Below, piece after piece: positions 1 to 5,615 of a stretch of 5,732 nucleotides of DNA. The stretch lies in NCBI GenBank assembly GCA_030424955.1, contig JAUHVS010000425.1, forward strand, positions 1-5,732, written 5' to 3'. The stretch comes from a bacterium (lineage in GTDB: Bacteria; Myxococcota_A; Bradymonadia; UBA7976; UBA1532). Below the pieces are notes generated by a model that searched no databases, was not told where the DNA came from, and saw only the letters and a program-made list of their open reading frames with translations. The number at the start of each line of letters is the position of its first letter. The stretch's first letter is position 1. Both the position numbers and the translations under genes were made by a program.

Positions 1-897
1 CTGCTGCAGCATCTCGTCGGCGCGGTAGCAGTGGATGTGCACCAGGCTGCGCCCGGCCAGCACGTCGGTGAGGGTGTCGAGCACCAGGTCGCGCTTGGGC
101 GGATCCGCCGGCGGCTTGCCGTCGCCATGGGCCTGGTCGTGGCGCCACTGGTCCCACGCGAGCTTGTAGCGCCGGGCCTCGATGAGCCGCTCGCGCATGA
201 GGAACAGGCTGCCCATGCGGCTGGCGGGCATGGCCTTGCGGCCCTTGCCGTACACCCGCTTGGGGTTCTCGCCGCAGGCCATCTTCACCCCCGTCGGCGC
301 CCCGGGGAAGCGCATGGCCCGCACCTCGCGGCGGGGGTGCAGCTTCAAGACCACGCTCTGGCCGCCCATGAGGTTGGCGCTGCCCGGCAGCACCTGCAGG
401 GTGGTCACCCCGCCCGCCACCGCCCGCTGGAAGCCCGGGTCTTGCGGCCAGACGGCGTCCTCGGCCTGCAGCCCCGCGGTGATGGGCGCCGTGGCCTCGT
501 TGCCGTCGGCGTGGGCCCACACCCGGGGCGTGGCGTACACGCCCAGGTGGCTGTGGGTGTCGATGAGGCCAGGGGTGGCGAACAGGCCGGCGCCGTCCAC
601 GACGGCCTCCCCTGCTACCGCCTCGGGCGCGTCGCCCTCGCCCAGCGACTCGATGAGCCCGCCCCGCAGCCGCAGCCAGCCGCGCTCGATGCGGGGCTGC
701 GCGGAGTTGGCCGTGAGCAGCGTGACGTCGCGGATGAGCACCGCCGGGGCGGCGGGGGTGGGCGCCGTGAACGCGGCGGGCGCCTCGGCCCGGGGCGGGT
801 CGAGGGCGGGCCGCTCGGGGGGATCGAACGCGGGGGGGGCGGCCCCGCACGCGATCAGCAGCAGGGGCCCGATGGCGGCGAGCCAGCGGTGTGCCAT
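1..897 (-). CDS. Lipoprotein amidohydrolase, N-terminal 299 residues (runs off left edge)
   Basis: The minus frame is open from ATG at 897 to the window edge, so the C-terminus is missing. The first 17 residues form a signal peptide ending in the lipobox LIAC (Cys17). A Pro/Ala-rich linker follows to about residue 52. The amidohydrolase fold then starts: a beta-sandwich segment (VLIRDVTLL, 53-61), then ATPGLIDTHSHLG (107-119) with the HxH metal-binding pair His115/His117. Further family-typical stretches are GGVTTLQVLPGSANLMGG (162-179), GVKMACGENPKRVYG (203-217) and LVHIHCYRADE (285-295), where His287/His289 lie near the expected next metal-ligand strand. Known: this superfamily (imidazolonepropionase/Xaa-Pro-dipeptidase-like branch) hydrolyses C-N bonds using metal ions in a TIM barrel. 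Inferred: a membrane-anchored, periplasmic or surface hydrolase; the substrate cannot be predicted. The later Asp ligand lies outside the window. GAGGTG (902-907) precedes the ATG. It lies 98 bases after the repeat lipoprotein gene and may be cotranscribed with it. Confidence 0.92.
   Translation of the reverse strand, partial: MAHRWLAAIGPLLLIACGAAPPAFDPPERPALDPPRAEAPAAFTAPTPAAPAVLIRDVTLLTANSAQPRIERGWLRLRGGLIESLGEGDAPEAVAGEAVVDGAGLFATPGLIDTHSHLGVYATPRVWAHADGNEATAPITAGLQAEDAVWPQDPGFQRAVAGGVTTLQVLPGSANLMGGQSVVLKLHPRREVRAMRFPGAPTGVKMACGENPKRVYGKGRKAMPASRMGSLFLMRERLIEARRYKLAWDQWRHDQAHGDGKPPADPPKRDLVLDTLTDVLAGRSLVHIHCYRADEMLQQ
832..839. repeat. Homopolymeric run of eight G (C on the coding strand)
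   Basis: Eight consecutive G on the plus strand encode part of the Pro-rich linker just after the lipobox of the amidohydrolase (about residues 20-22). Runs of this length can slip in replication or be miscalled in sequencing. A one-base change would leave only the signal peptide and a short tail in frame. Confidence 0.9.
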
Positions 898-901
898 GGA
901 G

Positions 902-907
902 CACCTC
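902..907 (-). promoter_or_regulatory. Ribosome binding site of the amidohydrolase gene
   Basis: GAGGTG on the minus strand lies four bases (six from the GAGG core) ahead of the ATG at 897. Together with the lipoprotein signal peptide that starts there, it fixes the start codon. Confidence 0.6.
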
Positions 908-965
908 GACGGGAGGGGGTCCTCAGGCTGCCTCAGGTGGGCCGCGCTGTCCACGGCGGGCCGTG

Positions 966-979
966 GGCCGCGCGCGGCC
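966..979. repeat. Perfect 14-base GC palindrome in the intergenic gap
   Basis: GGCCGCGCGCGGCC is its own reverse complement. It is followed directly by an alternating GC tract (980-990) that could extend pairing. It lies between the stop of the repeat lipoprotein (996) and the start of the amidohydrolase (897). It could form a very stable hairpin in the transcript, but no T tract follows, so it does not look like a standard intrinsic terminator. In DNA of this GC content such palindromes also arise by chance. Confidence 0.45.
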
Positions 980-995
980 GGCGCGCGCGCCCGGA

Positions 996-2540
996 TCAGG
1001 GGTAGTAGGACCAGTAGGCGCGGCCGATGAGCGGGTCGTTCTCGGGCAGCTCTTCGTCGCTGTAGAAGAACAGGCTCGGGCACAGGTCGGCGCCGGCGAG
1101 GATCCCGTGGTGGCGGGTGCCCACGCCGGCCGCGTTGTCCACCAGGGGCACCGGCAGGCGCCACTGGGTGGGGGCCTCGGCGAAGCCGTCGCCCTCGTTG
1201 GCGTAGCGCCGCCAGTAGGCGCGGCCGATGAGCGGATCGCCCTCGGGCAGCACGTTGTCGTCGTACACGAACAGGTCGACGGCGCCGTCGGCCTCGAGGT
1301 CGAGCAGCAGGTAGTCCTGGCCGCCGATGGTGCCGCGCTCGCCGTTGCGCACGGGGAACGGCAGGCGCCAGCGATCGGCCTCCACGTCGAACCCGCTGCC
1401 CGTGTTGAGGTGCAGCCGCCAGTAGGCGCGGCTCACCAGCGGATCACCGTCGGGCAGCAGGCCCGCGTCGTACACCACCAGGTCGAGGCGGCCGTCGCCG
1501 TCGAGGTCGAGCAGGGCGTGGGCGTCGCTGGCCGGCGCCGAGCGGTCCTGGCCGTCGAGCAGCGGGAAGGGCAGGCTCCAGCGGCTGGCCTCGGCCGCGA
1601 ACCCGGCGCCGGTGTTCTCATAGAGCCGCCAGTAGGCGCGGCCCACCAGCGGATCGCCGTCCGCCAGGATGCCCGCGCGGTGCACCACCAGATCCGGGCG
1701 GCCGTCGCCGGTGAGGTCGAGCACCGTGTGGAAGTTGCTGCCCAGCTGGCTGTTCTCTTCGAGCGGGAAGGGCAGGCTCCAGCGGGTGGCCTCCTCGGCG
1801 AAGCCCGAGCCCGTGTTGGTGTGCAGCCGCCAGTAGGCGCGGCCCACCAGCGGATCGCCCTCGGGCAGGATGTCGGCGCGGTGCACCAGCAGGTCCACCC
1901 GCCCGTCGCCGTCGAGGTCGGTCAGCGAGAAGTCCCGGCCGCTGAGCTGGCCGCGGTCGCCGTCGCGCACCGACAGGGGCAGGCGCCACTCGGTGGGGGC
2001 AGCCGAGAAGCCGTTGGGGCCGCCGGGGTACACCAGCCAGTAGGCGCGGCTGATGAGCGGATCGGCCTCGGGCAGCACGCCGTCGCCGTAGACCACCAGA
2101 TCCATGATGCCGTCGCCGGTCAGATCGAGGACGGCGTGGGCCTGGCCCGCGGGGCCCAGGTTGTTGTCCTGAAGCGCGAAGGGCAGGCGCCACTGCTGGG
2201 CCGCGCCCGCGAAGCCGTCGGCCGCGCACATGGGGCCAGGCCCGCCGCCGCCCGCGCCGCCCGCGCCGCCCGCGCCGCCGCCCGCGCCGCCCGCGCCGCC
2301 TTCACCGCCGGCGCCCCCGAGGCCGCCCATGCCGCCCGCGCCGCCCATGCCGCCGACGCCGCCCGCGCCGCCCGCGCCACCGGCACCGCCCGCGCCGCCT
2401 TCGCCGCCCATGCCGCCGAAGGGCTGGCCGCCGCCGGCGCAGTCGCCGCCGTCACAGGCGTTGCCGCCGCCGCCGCCGCCACCGGGCACGCAGCCCGCCA
2501 GCGCCGTCGCCAACACGCTCGTCCACATCCATGCACGCAT
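996..2540 (-). CDS. Lipoprotein with Gly-rich linker and six FG-GAP/VCBS-like repeats
   Basis: The 514-residue product starts with a signal peptide ending in the lipobox LAGC (Cys17), predicting a lipid-anchored envelope protein. Residues 20-102 are a Gly-rich low-complexity linker containing Cys29 and Cys34. Six repeats of 67-70 residues then begin at Trp117, 185, 254, 321, 391 and 460. Each has W-x-LP, a calcium-type loop (for example DLDGDGRVD at 208-216) and the signature DPL(I/V)xRAYW; all but the last also have a following NxGxGF-like turn. The loop is canonical in repeats 1-4, altered in repeat 5 (DLEADGAVD) and lost in repeat 6 (GADLCPSLF). Known: FG-GAP/VCBS repeats form calcium-binding beta-propellers often used in adhesion or scaffolding. 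Inferred: a surface or periplasmic binding or structural protein with no visible catalytic site. The start is supported by GAGGGG (2548-2553) seven bases upstream. An internal Met5 is possible but would remove the charged n-region. Confidence 0.93.
   Translation of the reverse strand: MRAWMWTSVLATALAGCVPGGGGGGGNACDGGDCAGGGQPFGGMGGEGGAGGAGGAGGAGGVGGMGGAGGMGGLGGAGGEGGAGGAGGGAGGAGGAGGGGPGPMCAADGFAGAAQQWRLPFALQDNNLGPAGQAHAVLDLTGDGIMDLVVYGDGVLPEADPLISRAYWLVYPGGPNGFSAAPTEWRLPLSVRDGDRGQLSGRDFSLTDLDGDGRVDLLVHRADILPEGDPLVGRAYWRLHTNTGSGFAEEATRWSLPFPLEENSQLGSNFHTVLDLTGDGRPDLVVHRAGILADGDPLVGRAYWRLYENTGAGFAAEASRWSLPFPLLDGQDRSAPASDAHALLDLDGDGRLDLVVYDAGLLPDGDPLVSRAYWRLHLNTGSGFDVEADRWRLPFPVRNGERGTIGGQDYLLLDLEADGAVDLFVYDDNVLPEGDPLIGRAYWRRYANEGDGFAEAPTQWRLPVPLVDNAAGVGTRHHGILAGADLCPSLFFYSDEELPENDPLIGRAYWSYYP
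999..2192 (-). repeat. Six tandem ~205-base repeats encoding 67-70-residue propeller units
   Basis: The encoded units begin at Trp117, 185, 254, 321, 391 and 460 of the lipoprotein. The best conserved DNA is the block encoding GDPLVGRAYWRL (plus-strand core CCAGTAGGCGCGG), seen near 1011, 1212, 1430, 1630, 1830 and 2038. The protein is conserved well beyond the DNA between units, so the duplications are old and under selection. The gene is intact across the whole array. Confidence 0.9.
2235..2483 (-). repeat. Gly-rich low-complexity tract (GGX repeats)
   Basis: About 83 codons are dominated by GGC with one variable residue (A, M, V, L or E) every third position, giving GGAGGAGG-type runs. 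The tract joins the lipid anchor to the propeller repeats and probably acts as a flexible or extended stalk. Trinucleotide redundancy makes its length prone to replication slippage and to assembly error. The Pro/Ala-rich open frames on the plus strand here are its mirror image. Confidence 0.9.
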
Positions 2541-2547
2541 GACAGAT

Positions 2548-2553
2548 CCCCTC
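2548..2553 (-). promoter_or_regulatory. Ribosome binding site of the six-repeat lipoprotein gene
   Basis: GAGGGG on the minus strand with a seven-base spacer to the ATG at 2540. The same motif precedes the SUMF1 gene and the blocked ATG at 3351, so it looks like the local Shine-Dalgarno form. Confidence 0.7.
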
Positions 2554-2573
2554 GTCCGATCGCTCGTGGGCGC

Positions 2574-2603
2574 TTTCTAGTGGGCCGACCGACCTGTGTG
2601 CAA
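2574..2603 (-). promoter_or_regulatory. Weak candidate promoter proximal to the six-repeat lipoprotein gene
   Basis: TTGCAC (2598-2603), 18 bases, then TAGAAA (2574-2579) on the minus strand. This would start transcription near 2567 and give a leader of under 30 bases. The -35 match is poor (3 of 6). The -10 stands out mainly because A/T-rich hexamers are rare in this window. Confidence 0.2.
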
Positions 2604-2610
2604 CCGGGGA

Positions 2611-2634
2611 GGCGCCGGAACGCGCACAGGCGCC
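2611..2634. repeat. Inverted repeat in the leader upstream of the six-repeat lipoprotein gene
   Basis: GGCGCC at 2611-2616 and again at 2629-2634, separated by 12 bases, can form a six-pair hairpin. It lies between the distal promoter candidate and the gene. GC bias makes this modest evidence; it could be an operator, a transcript hairpin or chance. Confidence 0.25.
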
Positions 2635-2667
2635 GTCGCGGCAACGCCGGAGCCGGCGATTTCGGCG

Positions 2668-2696
2668 ATGACACTGGCGATGGGAGCGCTTTTCAA
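2668..2696 (-). promoter_or_regulatory. Candidate sigma70-type promoter upstream of the six-repeat lipoprotein gene
   Basis: On the minus strand, TTGAAA (2691-2696; 5 of 6 to TTGACA) is followed after 17 bases by TGTCAT (2668-2673; 4 of 6 to TATAAT). It lies in the 163-base gap between the barrel gene and the lipoprotein gene, the longest clear intergenic space in the window. It would give a leader of about 120 bases. The match is by eye and unscored, but this is one of the few A/T-containing stretches. Confidence 0.3.
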
Positions 2697-2703
2697 CAGC
2701 CTG

Positions 2704-3309
2704 CTAAAACCGCACGGCCACCCGGGCGCCGAGCCGCACCTCGGCGCTGGGCACCGCGTCGTCCTGCTGGCCGATGGGCACCTCGTTGACGGGCAGCGCG
2801 ATGGCGGTGGTGACGGCGAGCTGCACCCGATCGAACAGGTCGACCCCCACCTGGTAGCGCTGCAGCAAGAACACGCCGCCCTGCTGGTCGACGGCGTCGG
2901 GATCCACGCCGTCGGTGTCCACCGGGTTGAAGGCCAGGCCCAAGGCCCCGCCGCCCTCGGCGATGGCCGACCAGCGCCCGAAGTGCCCGGTGACGCCGAG
3001 CCCGCCGGCGAAGCGCAGCCCCGACACGACGTCCTGACCGAACACCGGCCGCAGGTCGACCCCGGCGAAGGCGTGGGCCTGCAGGGGGCCGCTGCGGCCG
3101 CCCGCCGCCATCAGCACCTCGCTGCCGATGAGCGGGGCGCTGCGGTGGATCTCGAGCTGGGTGTCGAGGCGCACCCAGCGCGCGGTAGGCAGGCGCAGGG
3201 CCAGCGTCGGCTGAGCACGCTCCATGCCCACCGCGACGGTCACCTGGCCGGGGACGGGCGCGCCCACGTGGCTGGGCAGGTTGATGGCGGCGAGGATCAG
3301 CGCGAGCAC
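2704..3309 (-). CDS. Probable small outer-membrane beta-barrel protein
   Basis: With a GTG start at 3309 the product is 201 residues. Residues 1-17 are a hydrophobic segment (LALILAAINL) suited to export but lacking a basic n-region; the cleavage point is uncertain. The rest alternates short beta-prone strands of polar and apolar residues with Gly-rich turns (for example VVSGLRFAGGLGVTGHFG, 94-111) and has an acidic loop (DTDGVDPDAVD, 131-141). It ends in RVAVRF: a C-terminal Phe preceded by alternating residues, the outer-membrane insertion signal recognised by BamA in Gram-negatives. Together these suggest an outer-membrane barrel or porin-like protein of about eight strands. No named family is recognised. 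The start is doubtful: GTG 3309 has no Shine-Dalgarno, whereas an in-frame ATG at 3351 has one but is followed by TGA at 3322-3324. The gene begins 56 bases after the SUMF1 gene stop. Confidence 0.75.
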   Translation of the reverse strand: MLALILAAINLPSHVGAPVPGQVTVAVGMERAQPTLALRLPTARWVRLDTQLEIHRSAPLIGSEVLMAAGGRSGPLQAHAFAGVDLRPVFGQDVVSGLRFAGGLGVTGHFGRWSAIAEGGGALGLAFNPVDTDGVDPDAVDQQGGVFLLQRYQVGVDLFDRVQLAVTTAIALPVNEVPIGQQDDAVPSAEVRLGARVAVRF

Positions 3310-3321
3310 GGGGGCACGGTA

Positions 3322-3351
3322 TCAGGCCCCCCGGGCCGCCGCATCGCGCAT
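3322..3351 (-). other. Nine-codon open frame ending in TGA, in phase with the barrel gene
   Basis: ATG at 3351 encodes MRDAAARGA and then stops at TGA (3322-3324). The same phase continues through TAC CGT GCC CCC into GTG 3309. GAGGGG at 3362-3367 lies ten bases upstream and overlaps the stop codon of the SUMF1 gene. It may be the original start of the barrel gene interrupted by a nonsense change or base error, or a short leader peptide, or chance. Joined across the stop, it would add the basic n-region that the barrel protein lacks. Confidence 0.4.
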
Positions 3352-3361
3352 GCGCGGGCGG

Positions 3362-3367
3362 CCCCTC
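3362..3367 (-). promoter_or_regulatory. Shine-Dalgarno serving the ATG at 3351
   Basis: GAGGGG on the minus strand overlaps the TGA stop of the SUMF1 gene (3366-3368) and lies ten bases ahead of ATG 3351. This arrangement would couple translation of the barrel gene to the SUMF1 gene, but the following frame is cut by TGA at 3322. Confidence 0.4.
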
Positions 3368-4361
3368 ACGGGGTGGCGGGCGGATCCGTGAGGGGCGCGC
3401 TCGCCGGGGAGGCGCCCGCCGTGCGCACCAGCCGGAAGCCGATGTGCTCGCCCCGCCCGCGGGGGTTCCACCAGCTGCGGCTGGCGGCGTTGGCCCACTT
3501 CGGCGTGTTCTGGGCCGAGCCGCCCCGCAGCACGCGCACCGGCTCCTTGAAGTCGGCCATGGGGGTGCCGATGGGATCGGTCACCGCCCCGTCCGGGTAG
3601 GGCCCGAACCAGTCCCAGCACCACTCGGTCGCGTTGCCCAGCAGGTCGTACAGCCCCCAGGCGTTGGGGCGCCGCTGCCCCACGGGCTTCAGGGCGCCGG
3701 CGTTGTCCGCGTGCCAGGCGATGTCGTCGAGCGGCCCGTAGTGCACGCCCGTCGTGCCGGCGCGCACGGCGTGGGCCCACTCGGCGTCGGTGGGCAGCCG
3801 GTAGCCCGTGCAGGCGCGGTCCCAGGTGATCTCGGCGCACTGAAACTCGCCGAAGCGGCACAGCGAGCCGTCGGGGCAGCCGGTGCCGGGGGTGCCCTCG
3901 CAGCCCTGCAGGGCGTAGCAGGCCGGCCGCCCCTCCTGGGCCGACAGGGCGTTGGCGAAGGCCACGGCGTCCCACCAGCTCACCCGGTCCACGGGCACGT
4001 CGGGGCCACAGGGCGACGGGCCACAGCCGTCGGGCCAGGCCGGCGAGCGGCCGGTGAGGGCGGCGTACTGGGCGCGGGTCACCTCGGTGGCCATCACCCA
4101 CAGCGGGCGGGTCAGGGTGACCGTGTGGGTGCGGTCGAACCGCTCGGGGAAGGTGCTGTGGGGGTCACCGCCGCGCACGAAGGTGCCGGCGGGCACGAAG
4201 CGCAGGGCGGGCCGGTGGGGGGTGGCGGGCTGGGCGTCGCCCGGCGCCGGGGGCACCTCGGCCCGTGGCCCTGGAGCGGGGGCGCTGGCCCCACAGCCCG
4301 CCTGCCAGGCCAGGGTCGCCCCGACCAGCAGGGTCGCGACCCCGTCTGCCCACCGTCCCAT
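3366..4361 (-). CDS. SUMF1/formylglycine-generating-enzyme-fold lipoprotein, catalytic cysteines absent
   Basis: The 331-residue product has a signal peptide with a slightly atypical lipobox (QAGC, Cys23) and a Pro/Ala-rich linker to about residue 50. The FGE-sulfatase (SUMF1) domain spans about 54-314: FVPAGTF (55-61), ATEVTRAQYAALTG (91-104), PVDRVSWWDAVAFAN (123-137), GYRLPTDAEWAHAVRAG (186-202), NAWGLYDLLGNATEW (233-247), VLRGGS (277-282) and IGFRLVR (307-313). A Cys-rich insert (Cys113, 118, 149, 154, 162, 168, 175, 184) is a form I associate with Myxococcota members and probably forms disulfides. Known: true FGE oxidises a sulfatase Cys to formylglycine using a Cys pair just after GGS. 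Here those positions read Asn285 and Ala290, so that activity is unlikely. Inferred role: an envelope binding or assembly protein. AGGGG (4369-4373) supports the start. Confidence 0.93.
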   Translation of the reverse strand: MGRWADGVATLLVGATLAWQAGCGASAPAPGPRAEVPPAPGDAQPATPHRPALRFVPAGTFVRGGDPHSTFPERFDRTHTVTLTRPLWVMATEVTRAQYAALTGRSPAWPDGCGPSPCGPDVPVDRVSWWDAVAFANALSAQEGRPACYALQGCEGTPGTGCPDGSLCRFGEFQCAEITWDRACTGYRLPTDAEWAHAVRAGTTGVHYGPLDDIAWHADNAGALKPVGQRRPNAWGLYDLLGNATEWCWDWFGPYPDGAVTDPIGTPMADFKEPVRVLRGGSAQNTPKWANAASRSWWNPRGRGEHIGFRLVRTAGASPASAPLTDPPATP

Positions 4362-4368
4362 GCCAACG

Positions 4369-4373
4369 CCCCT
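4369..4373 (-). promoter_or_regulatory. Ribosome binding site of the SUMF1 lipoprotein gene
   Basis: AGGGG on the minus strand with a seven-base spacer to the ATG at 4361, in agreement with the signal peptide starting there. The rest of the 93-base gap to the upstream gene (4362-4454) shows only short GC stems and no T-tract terminator. Confidence 0.6.
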
Positions 4374-4454
4374 GCCGCTGTGTCGAGGGGGCGCACCCTG
4401 CCGGATCGGGCGGCGCCGAACAACCGCAGCGGCTGGGGCGGCGGCGAGCGCCGC

Positions 4455-5615
4455 TCAGGGCAGCGGCACCGTGCAGTCCACCAGCGGCTCGTCCCGCGGG
4501 CCCTCGGGGGTGGGATCGACCAGCGCGATCGGGCCGTCCGGGCCGTCCACAAAGAAGACCGGCACGGGCGCCCCGCCCGCCGGCAGATCGCACGCCACGA
4601 TGGCCGGCTGGCCGGCGCGTTGCGCCAGGGCGACGCGGTTGAAGTCGGGATTGAAGCCCAGCTCGAAGCCACGGTTGGGGAAGGCGTCGTTCGCGAAGAA
4701 CAGATCGGCGCCCACCCCCAGGCCCAGGCTCCGCGGCGCCGACGAGAGCAGGTTGAACACCACGACCTGCTTCAGCTCCGGGACACCCTCCGGCAGCTCG
4801 TAGCTGGCCTGGCGCCGCGCGGCCGACGTGCCATAGACCACGCTGATGGTCGGCGTCGACCTGACCTGCGCCCCCACGTTGAAGATGATGCCCGCCACGG
4901 CCCCGCCGTTGGCGTCTTCACCACTGAACGGGTCGACCACCGTGCTCGGGAAGGCGCCAAGCTGGAACGCGCCCTCGGGTCGGGCCAGCCGCCGGCCGCG
5001 GACCTGCCGGGTCACCCGATCGGCGAGCCAGACCGAGATCAGATCCAGCACGCTGCCGCTCACGCTGATCGCCAGGCTCGGCTCGTCGGCCACCAGGTTG
5101 TAGACCCGCAGGAAGGCGTCGCCGCTGGCCAGCCGGGGCCCGACGCGGGCCATGCCGAGGCTATCGTTGATGACCAACAGGCCGTCGTCGGCCCCAGTGA
5201 ACACGTACGCCCGGCCGCTGGTGATCTGGCTCGGGCTCAGCGGCACGCCATAGGTGCGCTCGAAGGTGCCGTCCTGGTCGCGGTCCTCGGCCAGCCCGAC
5301 CAGGCCGACCGGCGCGGGCACCGTGACCAGCTCACCGGACACGACGCCCTGGGCGGCGGGCGTCTGCACCCCGTCAAGGTCCACGAAGGCGTAGTCCGTG
5401 GGCGCCGCCCGGTCGTGCAGCAGCCCCAGCACGATCTGGCCCGGCTCGGCCGCCGGGGCCGGCTCCTCGATGACCCTGATCCGGTCGGGGTCCTGGTTGA
5501 CGAGCACCAGGTAGTCGCGGCCGGGCACGAGGGCGTCCAAGGGCATGTTGTAGGGGCCGGCGGCGAGATCGAGGCGCACCGCGTCTTCGAGAACAACCTC
5601 GTCATGCACCTGCAC
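4455..5615 (-). CDS. Repeat protein with DUF4397-like modules; N-terminus uncertain or truncated
   Basis: From GTG 5615 the product has 386 residues; the frame stays open to the right edge (5732), so the true start is unresolved. Repeat units appear to begin near residue 59 (GQIVLGLLHDRAAPTDYAFV), 166 (DAFLRVYNLVADEPSLAISV) and 282 (KQVVVFNLLSSAPRSLGLGV), about 110 residues apart. Residues 1-58 look like the end of an earlier unit. The pattern (hydrophobic strand, small polar turn, second strand, then GRAYVFTG- or GRDYLVLV-like strands) resembles DUF4397 immunoglobulin-like modules found in exported proteins; this is a by-eye resemblance, not a firm assignment. DRDQDG (111-116) looks like a calcium-binding loop. 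Cys342 and Cys381 could pair, consistent with export. No signal peptide or Shine-Dalgarno is found at GTG 5615 or ATG 5546. Coding statistics change strand near 5580-5605. It is the first gene of the leftward run. Confidence 0.8.
   Translation of the reverse strand: MQVHDEVVLEDAVRLDLAAGPYNMPLDALVPGRDYLVLVNQDPDRIRVIEEPAPAAEPGQIVLGLLHDRAAPTDYAFVDLDGVQTPAAQGVVSGELVTVPAPVGLVGLAEDRDQDGTFERTYGVPLSPSQITSGRAYVFTGADDGLLVINDSLGMARVGPRLASGDAFLRVYNLVADEPSLAISVSGSVLDLISVWLADRVTRQVRGRRLARPEGAFQLGAFPSTVVDPFSGEDANGGAVAGIIFNVGAQVRSTPTISVVYGTSAARRQASYELPEGVPELKQVVVFNLLSSAPRSLGLGVGADLFFANDAFPNRGFELGFNPDFNRVALAQRAGQPAIVACDLPAGGAPVPVFFVDGPDGPIALVDPTPEGPRDEPLVDCTVPLP

Noticed and set aside
955..995. GC palindrome as an intrinsic terminator of the repeat lipoprotein gene
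   Set aside because: Pairing is strong but no T tract follows on the minus strand, and GC-alternating DNA is common here. Kept only as a repeat.
31..1030. Long plus-strand open frames opposite the amidohydrolase
   Set aside because: The minus frame reads a clear lipoprotein amidohydrolase with HxH motif. The plus frames give His/Arg/Gly-rich sequence with no family resemblance, as expected from high GC.
999..2192. Regularly spaced similar blocks, considered as a CRISPR array
   Set aside because: The spacing is about 205 bases, the blocks are part of one continuous reading frame, and the repeat signal is at protein level.
2230..2580. Proline-rich plus-strand open frame (PPAPPAPP)
   Set aside because: It is the reverse complement of the GGX stalk codons and has no independent support.
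891..2789. 632-codon plus-strand open frame across the repeat lipoprotein
   Set aside because: Its apparent repeats are the antisense of the six propeller units and its Ala runs are the antisense of the Gly tract. It has no domain of its own.
2596..3600. 334-codon plus-strand open frame
   Set aside because: It spans two minus genes and their gaps and its composition is that of a shadow. The minus frames encode a recognisable SUMF1 domain and a barrel-like protein.
4381..4454. Short stems (CCGCAGCGG, GAGCGCCGCTC) after the DUF4397-like gene as a terminator
   Set aside because: The loops would be a single base and no T run follows.
3952..4803. 283-codon plus-strand open frame
   Set aside because: It covers parts of two well-supported minus genes and its Ser/Arg/Pro-rich sequence has no motif.
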